A stretch of 64,000 nt of DNA from Rhizophagus irregularis (lineage: Eukaryota > Glomeromycota > Glomeromycetes > Glomerales > Glomeraceae): positions 1,426,001 through 1,490,000 of the forward strand of contig NC_089450.1 of NCBI RefSeq assembly GCF_026210795.1, written 5' to 3'. Under the pieces are notes generated by a model. The model was given only the letters and a program-made list of their open reading frames with translations, was not told the origin of the DNA and did no database searches. Position 1 is the stretch's first letter; the number at the start of each line of letters is the position of its first letter. The translations under genes and the position numbers were made by a program. Shown here one piece after another: positions 36,266-46,222 of this stretch.

Positions 36266-36970
36266 TTACTTGAACTGAAAAAAACTGCACTGAACTAATC
36301 TGTTCAGAGCTTTAATTAAAAGTCTTGGATCAATAAAAGTAGGATTTTTACTTAGGGTGTCTTTAGCTAGTTTATCTACTATATTATTGTATTTACTATT
36401 ATCATGCATTTTAACTTTAATTAACAATATTGTCAAGTTAAAGAATTTAATCATTTGAAGCCTAGTATTCACCATGCATTATATTAATGTTTTCCTCTAG
36501 ATATTTATTGTAAAGATTCTTTTTCTAATTGGTTAAATAGTTTATATATCAATATATATTGTAATATTAGCATCTTTAAGACAAATTAATAACACTAATA
36601 TAATTGCTCAGTAATATTAACATTGAATTCTAACTACTAATCAAAAAAGTACTTTCCATATTAGCTGATGTAGATGTATATTTTTTAAACAATCTATTTG
36701 TATATGCTTCTATATTTTTAACAAATTCTAAATTGTCTTTAATCCTCAATATATTCTTAATGGATAAATAAATATCAATAAATTAGAAAGAATCTGATTT
36801 GTAACATTATTTACTAATCTTATAATACTTATTTTCAGCTTGTACTAAGCATTCAAATACTGATACATCTAATATATATTGATCATTAATACTTTTAATC
36901 TTAATTGATCTGTTAATATCATTTATAGTTAACAAACATTTTTGTTTAATACTTTTTCAGTTCTTTTATT
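36266..36970 (-). pseudogene. RNase H / reverse-transcriptase relic of a retroelement
   Basis: Minus-strand frames, broken by many stops, show an RNase H-like end: IKVKMHDNSKYNNIVDKLAKD, with the typical VKxH...NxxxDxLAK pattern. Upstream fragments such as ESTFLISS and SMLILLSNYISVINLS recall the segment before it. The catalytic acids of the N-terminal half are not recoverable. It is probably the 3' part of a LINE-type ORF2. Confidence 0.55.
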
Positions 36971-37189
36971 CTTTATATAAATTTCTTTTAAATTACAATC
37001 TGAATATTTTTTAATAATAAGTAATTGCATATAATGCTCTGAAAAAAATCTGATTTATGGTGTGCATCACCTATAAATCACAAAGTCCGAAATTTTAAAA
37101 TGTAGATTTTCACGTGACATGATACTATTTGCACGTGACTTCAGTGACAAAAAAGATTGCGTATGCGCATTTTTTAATTTTATTCAAAT

Positions 37190-39240
37190 TTATTTAACTC
37201 ATCTAATACATATTCAGGAGTACAGCAATGGGGTTTATATTTTTTAGCTGCATATTCTGTCAACTTACCTGTAATTCTATTTCTATATAAATCCATATAA
37301 CGCTACGTTTTCCTTGCAAATTTTCTTATCATTTTTGTATCAATAGATTTTAAAACTGTAGGAACAACACGTTGTAAGCTTGATTATGAATAATCACAAT
37401 TTTTATAAGCATATCTTTTTGCTGCCCCTAATATCTTTCAATAAAGTTAAGTTTACAATGGAACTTTGGATAAAAAATGCATTTATGCTCAGCTTCTAAT
37501 ATTGCTTCCTCTAATGCACTTTTTTGTTCATAAAATCAGATTGTAGTGAAATAATCCAGCGTGCACAACAATCAATTCAGGTTATATCATCCACTTTATC
37601 TTTACACAACTGACAATCAGCCTCGTTCAATTAAAACTTGTTTCATTCCCTTGGGCTCTCCATTTTCATTTACCATCGATTGGTGCTAATTGTTTAATTC
37701 AAAACTGTATCCCTCATTTTTAGTTGTTTACTACTGGGTTTTAAGTTCATTTTATTTGCAATAAGAATATCAGGTTTAAATGCTGCATGGTTTGAGCTAT
37801 TATCAAATGCAAATAATGCAATACAATTGGGAAAAAGGGTTTCAAAAATGGGAATTGCTTTTATTTTTATTTGATTAATTAGGTATTTACTTGTCCAATA
37901 TCCTTCATGATCTTTGCCTGGTTGAAGATACACATGTGCTTTTTTAGGTATAAAAGGATTTCTTAATACTATTGTATATTTAATTTAAGTCGTCCACATT
38001 CCTCTAACAAAAATTTACTAACCATTATCGAACGTCCATTTCCTTTTTTGCGTAATAGCAATTTTCCCAATTTCGCCCATACATTTAATTTTTCATTATT
38101 AGAATAAAAGATACATTCATCATGCGTTATAAGAATTATCTCTTTATTATCAGATTCAAGTATTGGTGGTATTTATTCCATAGTTTTATCTTCATATTTT
38201 ACCATATACTTCTCATAACTATAGATTTCGTCTAGAAAGGATTTTTGATATTCAACAACATCAAGACGTTCATGACCATCATAATAAATACCTTAATATT
38301 TAAATAATAATGTTATTTTTTTGTATAGCAATGTGTTAATAGTTAATCTTCTTATCTTGCTTTTATGATTGAAAAGTATAATTAAGAACATTTAATCATC
38401 ATGTTGCAATTTTCATACTGATGGTTTTTTTTTATTATTCCAGAATTTGCAAGCAATTTTTGCTCAATGAATTCCTTAAACTTCAATGGAGTGGTTGTTT
38501 CACCTTAAGATCAAATCCATATATGGCATTCTTCTGCTATATCTTCATTATCTATCAATCGTATTATTTTTTGATGCTTTTCTTGACAGCTTACTGGAAG
38601 ATGATTATACTGAAGCCAAAAATTTGCCCAGTATTAAATTGATCTTGCTCTATATGGTGCACAATCAATAAAAATCAACTGTATGGCTTCTTTGTTAGCT
38701 TTTATCTTTCATTTTCCATTTTCACCTAATCTTTTCAAATACTCATATATTGCATGTTTCCTGTTATATTTAGCAACTGTTAAAATTTTCTACTTTTCTT
38801 TAAGGTCAGTCTTTAAATTTTCAATTCTTTCATTCACATCAAGTTGATTTCATTCTTCCTTATCCATATCATTAAGAACGTCTTCAAAATCATCCAGTAT
38901 TGGGTTATTATTCATAAAAGTTGATATTTTTATGGTTCCTTTTTCAGTTTTCGTAAAAGAGCCACTTGGTCTATATTTATCAAAATATGTTTTTCCCAGT
39001 AAGATATAGTCCACGTTTTTTTTTTCCAAATGGATGTTATCTGATCAGGTTAACTTAAAAGATTTATCTTCAAAAACTTCTTTTTCATTTAATAAACTAA
39101 ATTCTTCATCCTATCCACTGTCATTTTCATCACTCCATTAATTCATCACATCTATCAGATAGCCTTGGTCATTTTGTAAACTTCCCGTTATTGTCTTATA
39201 TCTGTTCTTTTCCTCTGGTTTTTCTCTTAGATAGACAAAT
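37190..39240 (-). pseudogene. Decayed DDE transposase gene of a family common in fungi
   Basis: Broken minus-strand frames keep a recognisable order. From 5' these are KTITGSLQNDQGYLIDVMN, IYEYLKRLGENGK, THDECIFY-like, a longest open piece (37694-37933) with HEGYWTSKYLINQ and LFAFDNSSNHAAF, then LKMRDTV, EQKSALEEAILEAEHKC and FYPKFHCKLNFIE, and lastly KYKPHCCTPEYVLDEL. The FDNSSNHAAF and FHCKLNFIE blocks carry the presumed second Asp and the Glu of the DDE triad. At least ten stops and frameshifts make it dead. I recall similar proteins as highly repeated in basidiomycete and Rhizophagus genomes. The terminal repeats of the element were not found. Confidence 0.75.
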
Positions 39241-40022
39241 TATTATTATTGCGTGAGGAAATTAATAAAAAAAAAATGCTATTTTCATATAAAATTTACG
39301 TAACATTTATCCTGATCACCAGTACGAAATTTTCCATTTTTCCATATAGATTATATGATTTATTCTTAACTTTCAGACTTAATAAAATTAAATTTTTATA
39401 TTAATTCTTAAAAAGTAAACTGATAGAAATATTCAGCATATACTATTCTATTAATTTATCAGTTTAAATTTGTATTTTATTGCTTAATTCTTAACATATA
39501 AAATTTTAAAGTCACATAATATTTTTGTGGTTTATAGGTAACACATACCATATCAGATTTAGATCAGATCAGATGAATTTAATCAAATTTAAATAAAAAA
39601 AAAAATTGGAAACATTTTCATATAAACTACTGGAGTTAAAGAGCACTAAGAAATTGGCATTTTTACATATGAATGTATTGATTTTATAATATTTCTGCAC
39701 TACATCTAATATTTAAAAACACTGCAATCACGTGGGCGTTATGTTTAGATTACCCACATAAATAACTATTTACAAATTGTGCAACTGCAGTGCATGACAT
39801 ACATGACGCAATAGCATCAATCTTAATTTTTTTTTTTTTTAAAACTTTATTATAGATGCGATCATGTCCTATTATAATCACGCTTACTTACATATATAAA
39901 CTTACAAAATATAAGATAAACAAATACATATAAGAATTAAGCATTATGAAACAAGACTACTTTTCATAAAGAACAAGTCGACCTGTTACCTAAATGATTA
40001 CATCATTATTAAAAACCATGAT
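39241..40022. other. Intergenic, no gene seen
   Basis: AT-rich with a T-run at 39829-39840. It could contain the missing terminus of the decayed transposon. None was recognised. Confidence 0.4.
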
Positions 40023-40736
40023 GCGACCTCAAATTCAAAGGTGACTGTTATGATCTACCTAAAAATTTGCCCAATGACCGCTACGATGGAATGCCAAATC
40101 ATTCCATTTATTCCAATTACTTTCTAACATATTACAGCCAACATTTTTAACACCCACTTCAGTGCGTTTACTATGTGACTTAGCTTTATCTTTAACGCTA
40201 ATACTGCACCGCTTTTCTTCCTTTATTTGTAACTCGTTCCTTAGTTCCCAAATAAGCACTTTGAATTCTAATAAAACTCTCCCAGTTATTTGTTTCAGTA
40301 CCTTATACAACAGTTTTTCTTCAGTTATTTTATAGCACCTTAATAATTCTATTAACTGACAACTAACTTGATTCTACATTAAAAATGTAAAATCATATAA
40401 GCGTCCAATATCCCACATACCAAGCTCATTAATTTTAACTTTTAATTCTTGTATATCTATATCATCTCTTGAATATTCCTGTATAATTTTAGCTAAAAAA
40501 ATTTTTAATCGTATGAGTATATCTTGCACCACATTTTGAATCTTACTACATTTCCAAAAATGGTCAAAGGTTTCTTCTTTTATTTTACAAAAATTACATC
40601 TCCAATTTTCATCATATAGATCTGGCTTTTGCTTTTTTAAATTAGCACAAGTTGGTAATTCATTACAACAAATTTTAATCCTAACTACACATTATAAATA
40701 ACGTGCATGTATGATTCTTTCTTTATTAAAAAAGTT
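40023..40736 (-). pseudogene. 3' end of a LINE ORF2 (zinc-motif region), truncated
   Basis: Minus-strand reading gives CCNELPTCANLKKQKPDLYD, then a CxxC...HxxxxC zinc motif WRCNFCKIKEETFDHFWKCS, then helical sequence to LYKVLKQITGRVLLEFKVLI and NKWNDLAFHRSGHWANF. This is the C-terminal region that follows RNase H in LINE ORF2, comparable to CPQCNSSPETLDHLWTC in the element at 1-8 kb. A stop breaks the frame near 40378. Upstream ORF2 domains are missing, so the copy is truncated or rearranged. Confidence 0.7.
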
Positions 40737-40990
40737 GTATGTACATACTATCGGATACAGAATGATGAAATAAACAAAAACAATTTTTCTAAATAATTCG
40801 ATAAAACACTGGGAAGTCTATATATTTTTCTTTCAAATAATATTTGCCATATGTAAATATAATCAAATATGGAATGATGTGAAACTAAAAATAAATTCGA
40901 TAGACAAAACTGACTATATATTTTTCTTTCTAACCAAATAGCCTTATGTAAATATTATCAGATAAGGAATGATCTAAAATCCTAAAATAA
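40737..40990. repeat. Imperfect tandem repeat, about 2.5 copies
   Basis: The phrase ATGTAAATATxATC then GGAATGAT recurs near 40746, 40853 and 40930. CTATATATTTTTCTTTC occurs before two of them. Units are about 80-110 bp. Non-coding. Confidence 0.6.
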
Positions 40991-41096
40991 TTATTCATTT
41001 TTTCCCTTTTGATAATTTGTTTCTTAATAATTAGCCATCCCACAAAAGAAAATAGAAAAACAAAACAAGAATAACTAATTATATACTTATGTCCCC

Positions 41097-42305
41097 TTAA
41101 AACAACATACCTTGCTCTAATTTACGAGCTTTAATTATACACTGATTAATCACGTAGTCATGAGTAACACCACGTCCACGCCTTCCTCTTCTAACCCCAT
41201 TACAATATGTCGTTAAAAGACTTTTATCTCTAATACTATTCAAACCCCGATGAAATTCTGCCCTTGTAATAGGTTCTCGTCTATTGAGTATTTCTTGCCA
41301 AGGAGTGACATTATCCTGTCCATTAACTTCCATTTCCTGAAGGTTCATAGTAATATTGTCTATTGTAGCACTTTGACTAGCACTACTTGACTGTTCAGCT
41401 AACTTACCATCGTTTCGTTCAAAAGAAGTGTCTTTTTTCTTTCTTAATTCAAAAAAATACTCTTCGTTAAAAGAATGATTCATAAAAATATCATCTATTA
41501 ACATTTTGTATCCAGCTTTACTTGTAACTTGATCTACCAGAAACTCCATTTCTTTTTCTGATATGTAATGTTTCTTAAGGATATCCCCTCTACGTTTCAA
41601 CTTATGTTTGGAAATGAGTACCTTTGATCCAATTCCATTATTTATAACCTGCCATTTATTTTTATTACTCTTGAGGCTGTTTTTAAACCTCTTTTTATAC
41701 TTCTCTTGTTCTTTCAACGTCTTAAATTGCTTGTTTATCTGCAAATTTGAATACGTAACTGCATATTTACGTGCTCCACCATCCATCGAAACTTTTTTTG
41801 TATAAGACACGCCAACACGTTTACTTATTACTTGTTTAACTTTACTAAAATCCTTGAACACATTTTGCGACGGAGGTGTAGGAGTTACTATCACCTTCGA
41901 ACGACAATTTTGACAAACTTTTCTATTTCTTGACATCACATAAGCACAGACGTTACTACAAAACGAGCATGGGATGTAGAACCCCAAATACCATGTTCGT
42001 CTACTATGACTAAATTTAATATAAGTTGTAGTTTGTCTGTTCTTTTCTTGTTTCTTCAATCTATTTTCAATAACTACAAGTTTATCCAATAATAATTGAC
42101 GTATTCTTAAAAAATACTTGTTTCTAGTTTCTATATCAATAGGTAACCCACAAAATACACTCGTCAAGTATTTTGAAATCCTGTATTTAGTATTCATCAT
42201 AGGCCGATCTGAATTAATCAAATAAGGCTTATCATATTTCTTTATAATATGTCTATTGTTGGTAACAATCGTCAACATATCTTTCTCTTTCTGTAACGAA
42301 TCCAC
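41097..42305 (-). CDS. Intact orphan ORF, 402 aa, with a zinc-ribbon-like Cys cluster
   Basis: An uninterrupted 402-codon frame, rare in this transposon-littered stretch. I do not recognise the family. Visible features are a basic, Lys/Arg-rich protein and a Cys cluster near residues 112-135 (CSFCSNVC, then CQNC, spacing CxxC-x14-CxxC) that could bind zinc. A central Lys-rich helical region (FKTLKEQEKYKKRFKNSLKS) follows, then a Ser/Gln linker and a C-terminal basic segment RRGRRGRGVTHDY. After LEQ the DNA reads GGTATGT, a good splice donor, so the real gene may continue in another exon. It lies just 5' of a LINE 3' end on the same strand and could be ORF1 of that element with the middle lost. 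Alternatively it is a host gene. Confidence 0.6.
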   Translation of the reverse strand: MDSLQKEKDMLTIVTNNRHIIKKYDKPYLINSDRPMMNTKYRISKYLTSVFCGLPIDIETRNKYFLRIRQLLLDKLVVIENRLKKQEKNRQTTTYIKFSHSRRTWYLGFYIPCSFCSNVCAYVMSRNRKVCQNCRSKVIVTPTPPSQNVFKDFSKVKQVISKRVGVSYTKKVSMDGGARKYAVTYSNLQINKQFKTLKEQEKYKKRFKNSLKSNKNKWQVINNGIGSKVLISKHKLKRRGDILKKHYISEKEMEFLVDQVTSKAGYKMLIDDIFMNHSFNEEYFFELRKKKDTSFERNDGKLAEQSSSASQSATIDNITMNLQEMEVNGQDNVTPWQEILNRREPITRAEFHRGLNSIRDKSLLTTYCNGVRRGRRGRGVTHDYVINQCIIKARKLEQGMLF

Positions 42306-42765
42306 ATGTAAAAGGATGTAGGACTTTCCTTTTCAGATGGAGTATATCGTATCAGCCCCGTGTACCGTTTCACTTTTTCTGGACGGAAAAAAGTATAGCC
42401 GATAAAACTTTCTTTATTCAGCATCTTTTATCTGATTAGTGCATCGTGTTTACGCCTTCTTTTAAAGAAATTTCGCAAGAAAACAAAATTTTTATGTCTT
42501 TAAAGGACTATTAAGCTCTTGTAAACTTGTTCGAACTGAAAAGAGTGATAATAAAAAGTGTGTTGTTTAAACCAAGGAACACTTTTGTCTTAATACTGAA
42601 ATGCTATTTTTCTAGTAATTTAACGAGAAAAAAGCGTAATATTTCTTGTATGAAAAATAGACGTGAACGGTACCAGAAAGAGTTTTTATATCAAATACCA
42701 TCAATCTTAATAAAAATATGTTACACGTTTAATTTTTTATTTTTTTTATTTTTCTTACTTTTGTT
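42306..42765. other. Region upstream of the orphan ORF
   Basis: Moderately AT-rich. It should hold the promoter of the minus-strand ORF if that is a gene. The plus-strand 100-codon frame crossing it ends in poly-Phe from a T-run and is not believed. Confidence 0.4.
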
Positions 42766-42769
42766 TTTT

Positions 42770-43200
42770 TTTCTTTCCCTTCTTCAACAAAATGGAAGGA
42801 GAGTAGAAGTTAGAATGAATAAAAAATGAAACAAAATAAGCAATACAAACAAAATGAAATAAAAAACAAAAAAACATGCATCTTAGGGTCAAAGAGCTTA
42901 AAGAACCAAGACCTAAATGGAGATGGTAAAGGTTAGAACGAATAAAAAATGAAACAAAACAAACAAAAAAGAAAACAAGACACACCTTAGAGCCAAAAAG
43001 CCAAGACCTAACTGGAGAGAGTAAAGGTAAGAACGAACGAAAAATGAAACAAAATAAACAATACAAACAAACAAAACAAAAAATGAAAAAACATGCACCT
43101 TAGGGTCGAAGAACTGAAAGAACTGGGATTTAAATGGAGAAGATAAAGGTTAGAACATACGAAAAATAAAATGAAACAAAACAAAACGGAATAAACGAAA
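42770..43200. repeat. Minisatellite A, about four copies of a 95-122-bp A-rich unit
   Basis: GAATAAAAAATGAAACAAAA recurs at about 42817, 42939, 43035 and 43157 with small changes. Each is followed by a CAC/CATGCACCTTAGGGTC-type phrase and AAGACCTAAATGGAGA. Strongly purine-rich on the plus strand. Confidence 0.8.
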
Positions 43201-43204
43201 ACAA

Positions 43205-43850
43205 AAAAAGATTTACCTGGAATCTCACATTAAAAAAAGGACTGATCTAAAGAAAAAAAATGAAAGAGGTTAGCAACCTCTAACTAAAGAAAATGAAAGA
43301 AAGAGGATTTTAGAGACCTACCTGGAATCTGATGCTGAAAAGAGGACCGATCTAAAGAAAAAAAAACAAAGAAAAAAAGAGTTAGCAACCTCTAACTAAA
43401 GGAAAATGAAAAAAAGAGGGCTTTATAGACCTACTCGGAATCTGATACCAAAAAGAGGACTGATCTAAAGAAAAAAAAATGAAAAAGGTTAGCAACCTCT
43501 AACTAAAAGTAAACGAAAGAAAGAGGGCTTTAGAGACCTACCCAGAATCAGATGCTAAAAAGAGGACCGATCTAAAGAAAAAAATGAAAGAGGTTAGCAA
43601 CCTCTAACTAAAGGAAAGCGAAAGAAAGAGGGCTTTAGAAACCTACCTGGAATCTGATGCTGAAAAGAGGACCGATCTAATGAAAAAAAATGAAAGAGGT
43701 TAGCAATCTCTAATTAAAGGAAAATGAAAGGAAGAGGGCTTTATAGACCTATTCAGAATCTGATGCTGAAAAGAGGACTAATTTAAAGAAAAAAAAATGA
43801 AAGAGATTAGAATCCTCTAACGAATGGAAAATTAAAAGAAAGAGAAAATG
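43205..43850. repeat. Minisatellite B, six copies of a roughly 107-bp unit
   Basis: The unit contains TACCTGGAATCTGATGCTGA, AAGAGGACCGATCTAAAG, an A-run, GAAAGAGGTTAGCAACCTCT and AACTAAAGGAAAATGAAAG. Starts are near 43213, 43320, 43432, 43539, 43644 and 43750. GAGGTTAGCAACCTC inside each unit is a perfect hairpin. Confidence 0.88.
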
Positions 43851-43859
43851 ACTTAACCT

Positions 43860-44150
43860 ACGAATCCAATAGAAGAATACCGAATACTGACCTACAAAAA
43901 AAGAGAAAAATCCTAAAGGCATTGTCCTACAAGAAAGAGAATCCCAGAGCATCATCCTATAAGAAAGAGAATACTGAACTGACCTACAAAAAAGAAAAAC
44001 TCTATAGAAGAATGCTGAACACTGACCTACAAAAAAAGAAAGAATCTCAGAGCGAAAAGAACATCGAACTGAACCTACTGAACTGACCTACAAAAAAAAA
44101 GAATCCCATAGCGTCATCCTGCAAGAAAGTACTGACTTACCAAGAAAAGG
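43860..44150. repeat. Minisatellite C, short irregular units
   Basis: Repeats of GACCTACAAAAAAAGA and TCCTACAAGAAAGAGAAT phrases with ACTGAACTGA, in irregular order. Confidence 0.7.
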
Positions 44151-44274
44151 ATCTTGAAATATCCTAAGGGTTTTACTATAAAAGATCACCAGTGGTGATC
44201 AACACCATATATAAATTATATAAATTTAAAATTTAAAAAGTTTGCACTGCGCTGTGATTTTGTATGGCGCAACT

Positions 44275-44770
44275 TTTGGTTTTTTTTCTTTAGAAACGAA
44301 CTTGGACTTCAGCTTTCGGCTTAAAGTAAGTATTCGCGTTATTTTTTATTTATTTATTTTTTTAATTTGGAAACACTACCAACGTTCCTTTTCCTTTCTT
44401 TTTCTTTAGGAATGAACTTAGATATTACCAAACACCAGATTTTGGCTTTGAGCGAGTATTTGCAATTGTTTTTTATTTGTTTTATTTTTTTTTGATTTAG
44501 GAACATTACTAATATTCCTTTTCCTTTCTTTTCTTTAGAAATGAACTTGAATATTACTGGACTCAAGATTTTAGTTTTGGAGTGAGTATTTGTGTTGTTT
44601 GTTGTTTCTTTTTCTTTTTTGATTTGGAACACTACTAATATTCCTTTTCTTTCTTTTTCTTTAGGGACGGACTTGGACTCCAGATTTTGGCTTTGAAGTG
44701 AGTATTTGCATTTGTTTTTTTGTTTCTTTTTTGGTTTTTTTTTTGATTTAAGAACACTACTAACATTTCT
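44275..44770. repeat. Minisatellite D, four copies of a roughly 120-bp unit with splice-like borders
   Basis: Each unit reads CACTACTAATATTCC, a pyrimidine tract, TTTCTTTAG, a 30-50-base segment with GAACTTGGACTCCAGATTTT and GGCTTTGAA, then GTGAGTATTTG and a T-rich part. Starts are near 44275, 44385, 44508 and 44635. The tract plus AG and the GTGAGT look like 3' and 5' splice sites around a mini-exon. Confidence 0.8.
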
Positions 44771-45840
44771 GATCTGATCTTTGATTTTTGCATTTTTATG
44801 GATCTTTGTGTTCTTTATCTTTGGAATGTGATATACATGAAACCAAAATTGGTTAATTTTGACCTCTGAAATGGTCAAAATGGTCAAAATGATTTCGACT
44901 TGAGCCCCTCCAAAAGTCGAAATGGTCAAAATGGTCGAAATGATTTTGACTTGAGCCCCTCCAAAAGTTGAAATGGTCAAAATAGTCAAAATTACGTCAT
45001 AGTCATATGATTTTATAGTAAACAATAATATTAAATTCAAAGTTAACGAACTCCGCATCCAGTGATTCGATTTTTATGATCTTTACACGGTTAGATTCGG
45101 CTCATCGAGAGGATTCCAATGATATGTATTTCATATTTGTAGCATCAATATTGACGGAGTTATTCACGTTTAAAATTTGGTATTAAATAGTCTTATAATT
45201 TTTATAGTAAATAATAATTTTAAAATTCAAAGTTAACGATCTCTGCATCCAGCGATTCGATATTTATGATCTTTATGCGGTTGGATTCAGCTCATCGAGA
45301 GGATTCCAATGATATGTATTTCATATTTGTAACATCAATATTGACGGAGTTATTCACGTTTAAAATTTTATATTAAATTATAATTATAAAAATCACATAA
45401 CTATGATGTAATTTCGACCATTTCGACTTTAATTTCGACTTTTGACCTTCCCAAGTTGAAATATTTCTACTTTTGGGCTTTAATTTTAACTTCATGTATA
45501 GGATGTGATTACCCTTTGATCTTATCCTTGATTTTCGCATTTTTTATTGATCTTTATATTCTTTATCTTTGGGATGTGATTACCTTTGATCTTATCCTCA
45601 ATTTTCGTGTTTTTTATTGATCTTTGTGTTCTTTATCTTTGGGATGTGGTTACCCTTTAATCTTATCCTCAATTTTCACGTTTTTTATTGATCTTTGTGT
45701 TCTTTATCTTTGGGATGTGATTACCCTTTGATCTTATCTTCAATTTTCACGTTTTTTATTAATCTTTATGTTTTTTATCTTTAGGATGTGATTACTCTTG
45801 ATCTTATCCTTGATTTTCACATTTTTTATTGATCTTTGTG
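44770..45840. repeat. Minisatellite E, 71-bp units, split by an inserted TIR element
   Basis: The unit GGATGTGATTACCCTTTGAT, then CTTATCCTCAATTTTC, TTTTTTATTGATCTTTGTG and TTCTTTATCTTTG is repeated about five times from 45500 to 45840. Most of one more copy stands at 44770-44830. The 44831-45500 element lies between them. Confidence 0.82.
44831..45500. mobile_element. TIR element, about 670 bp, inserted in minisatellite E
   Basis: The left end ATACATGAAACCAAAATT and the right-end complement ATACATGAAGTTAAAATT are inverted. Inner parts also pair (GACCATTTCGAC-type phrases at both sides). It contains a direct duplication of about 185 bp (about 45005-45188 and 45195-45375; GAGAGGATTCCAATGATATG in both). 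No transposase, so it is non-autonomous. Confidence 0.7.
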
Positions 45841-46222
45841 AAATAAATAAAAAATAATTTTTTTTTTAAGAATTTAACACCATATACAGATCACGCAGGA
45901 TCCCGAAAAATACATATACAGGTCACATTTAAGTTTTAGCGAATTAACTCAAATTTAATTTAATGTCCAAATTTAAGTTTTGGCAAATTCATAATTTAAG
46001 GGGTAGTCATAATTTTTAGTTTTGGCGAATTATATGAATTTTCTCATAGTCATATTATACGTTTTGGCGAATTGAATGGATTTTTTCATAGTCATATTAT
46101 TTGTTTTAGCAAATTTATCCTGTTTTGGTATTTTTTTTCACCCTTTCTCACAATCAGAAGTATATATTTTGAAACTAAATACGTGTTTTTTTTACAAAAA
46201 CTTTTAAAACTTTACTTTTATA

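Noticed and set aside
42755-43098. Overlapping minus-strand ORFs rich in Phe and Ser
   Set aside because: They are translations of minisatellite A in two frames.
44354-45058. 234-codon minus-strand ORF
   Set aside because: Repetitive Lys/Ile/Glu sequence created by reading minisatellites D and E and the TIR element. No family.
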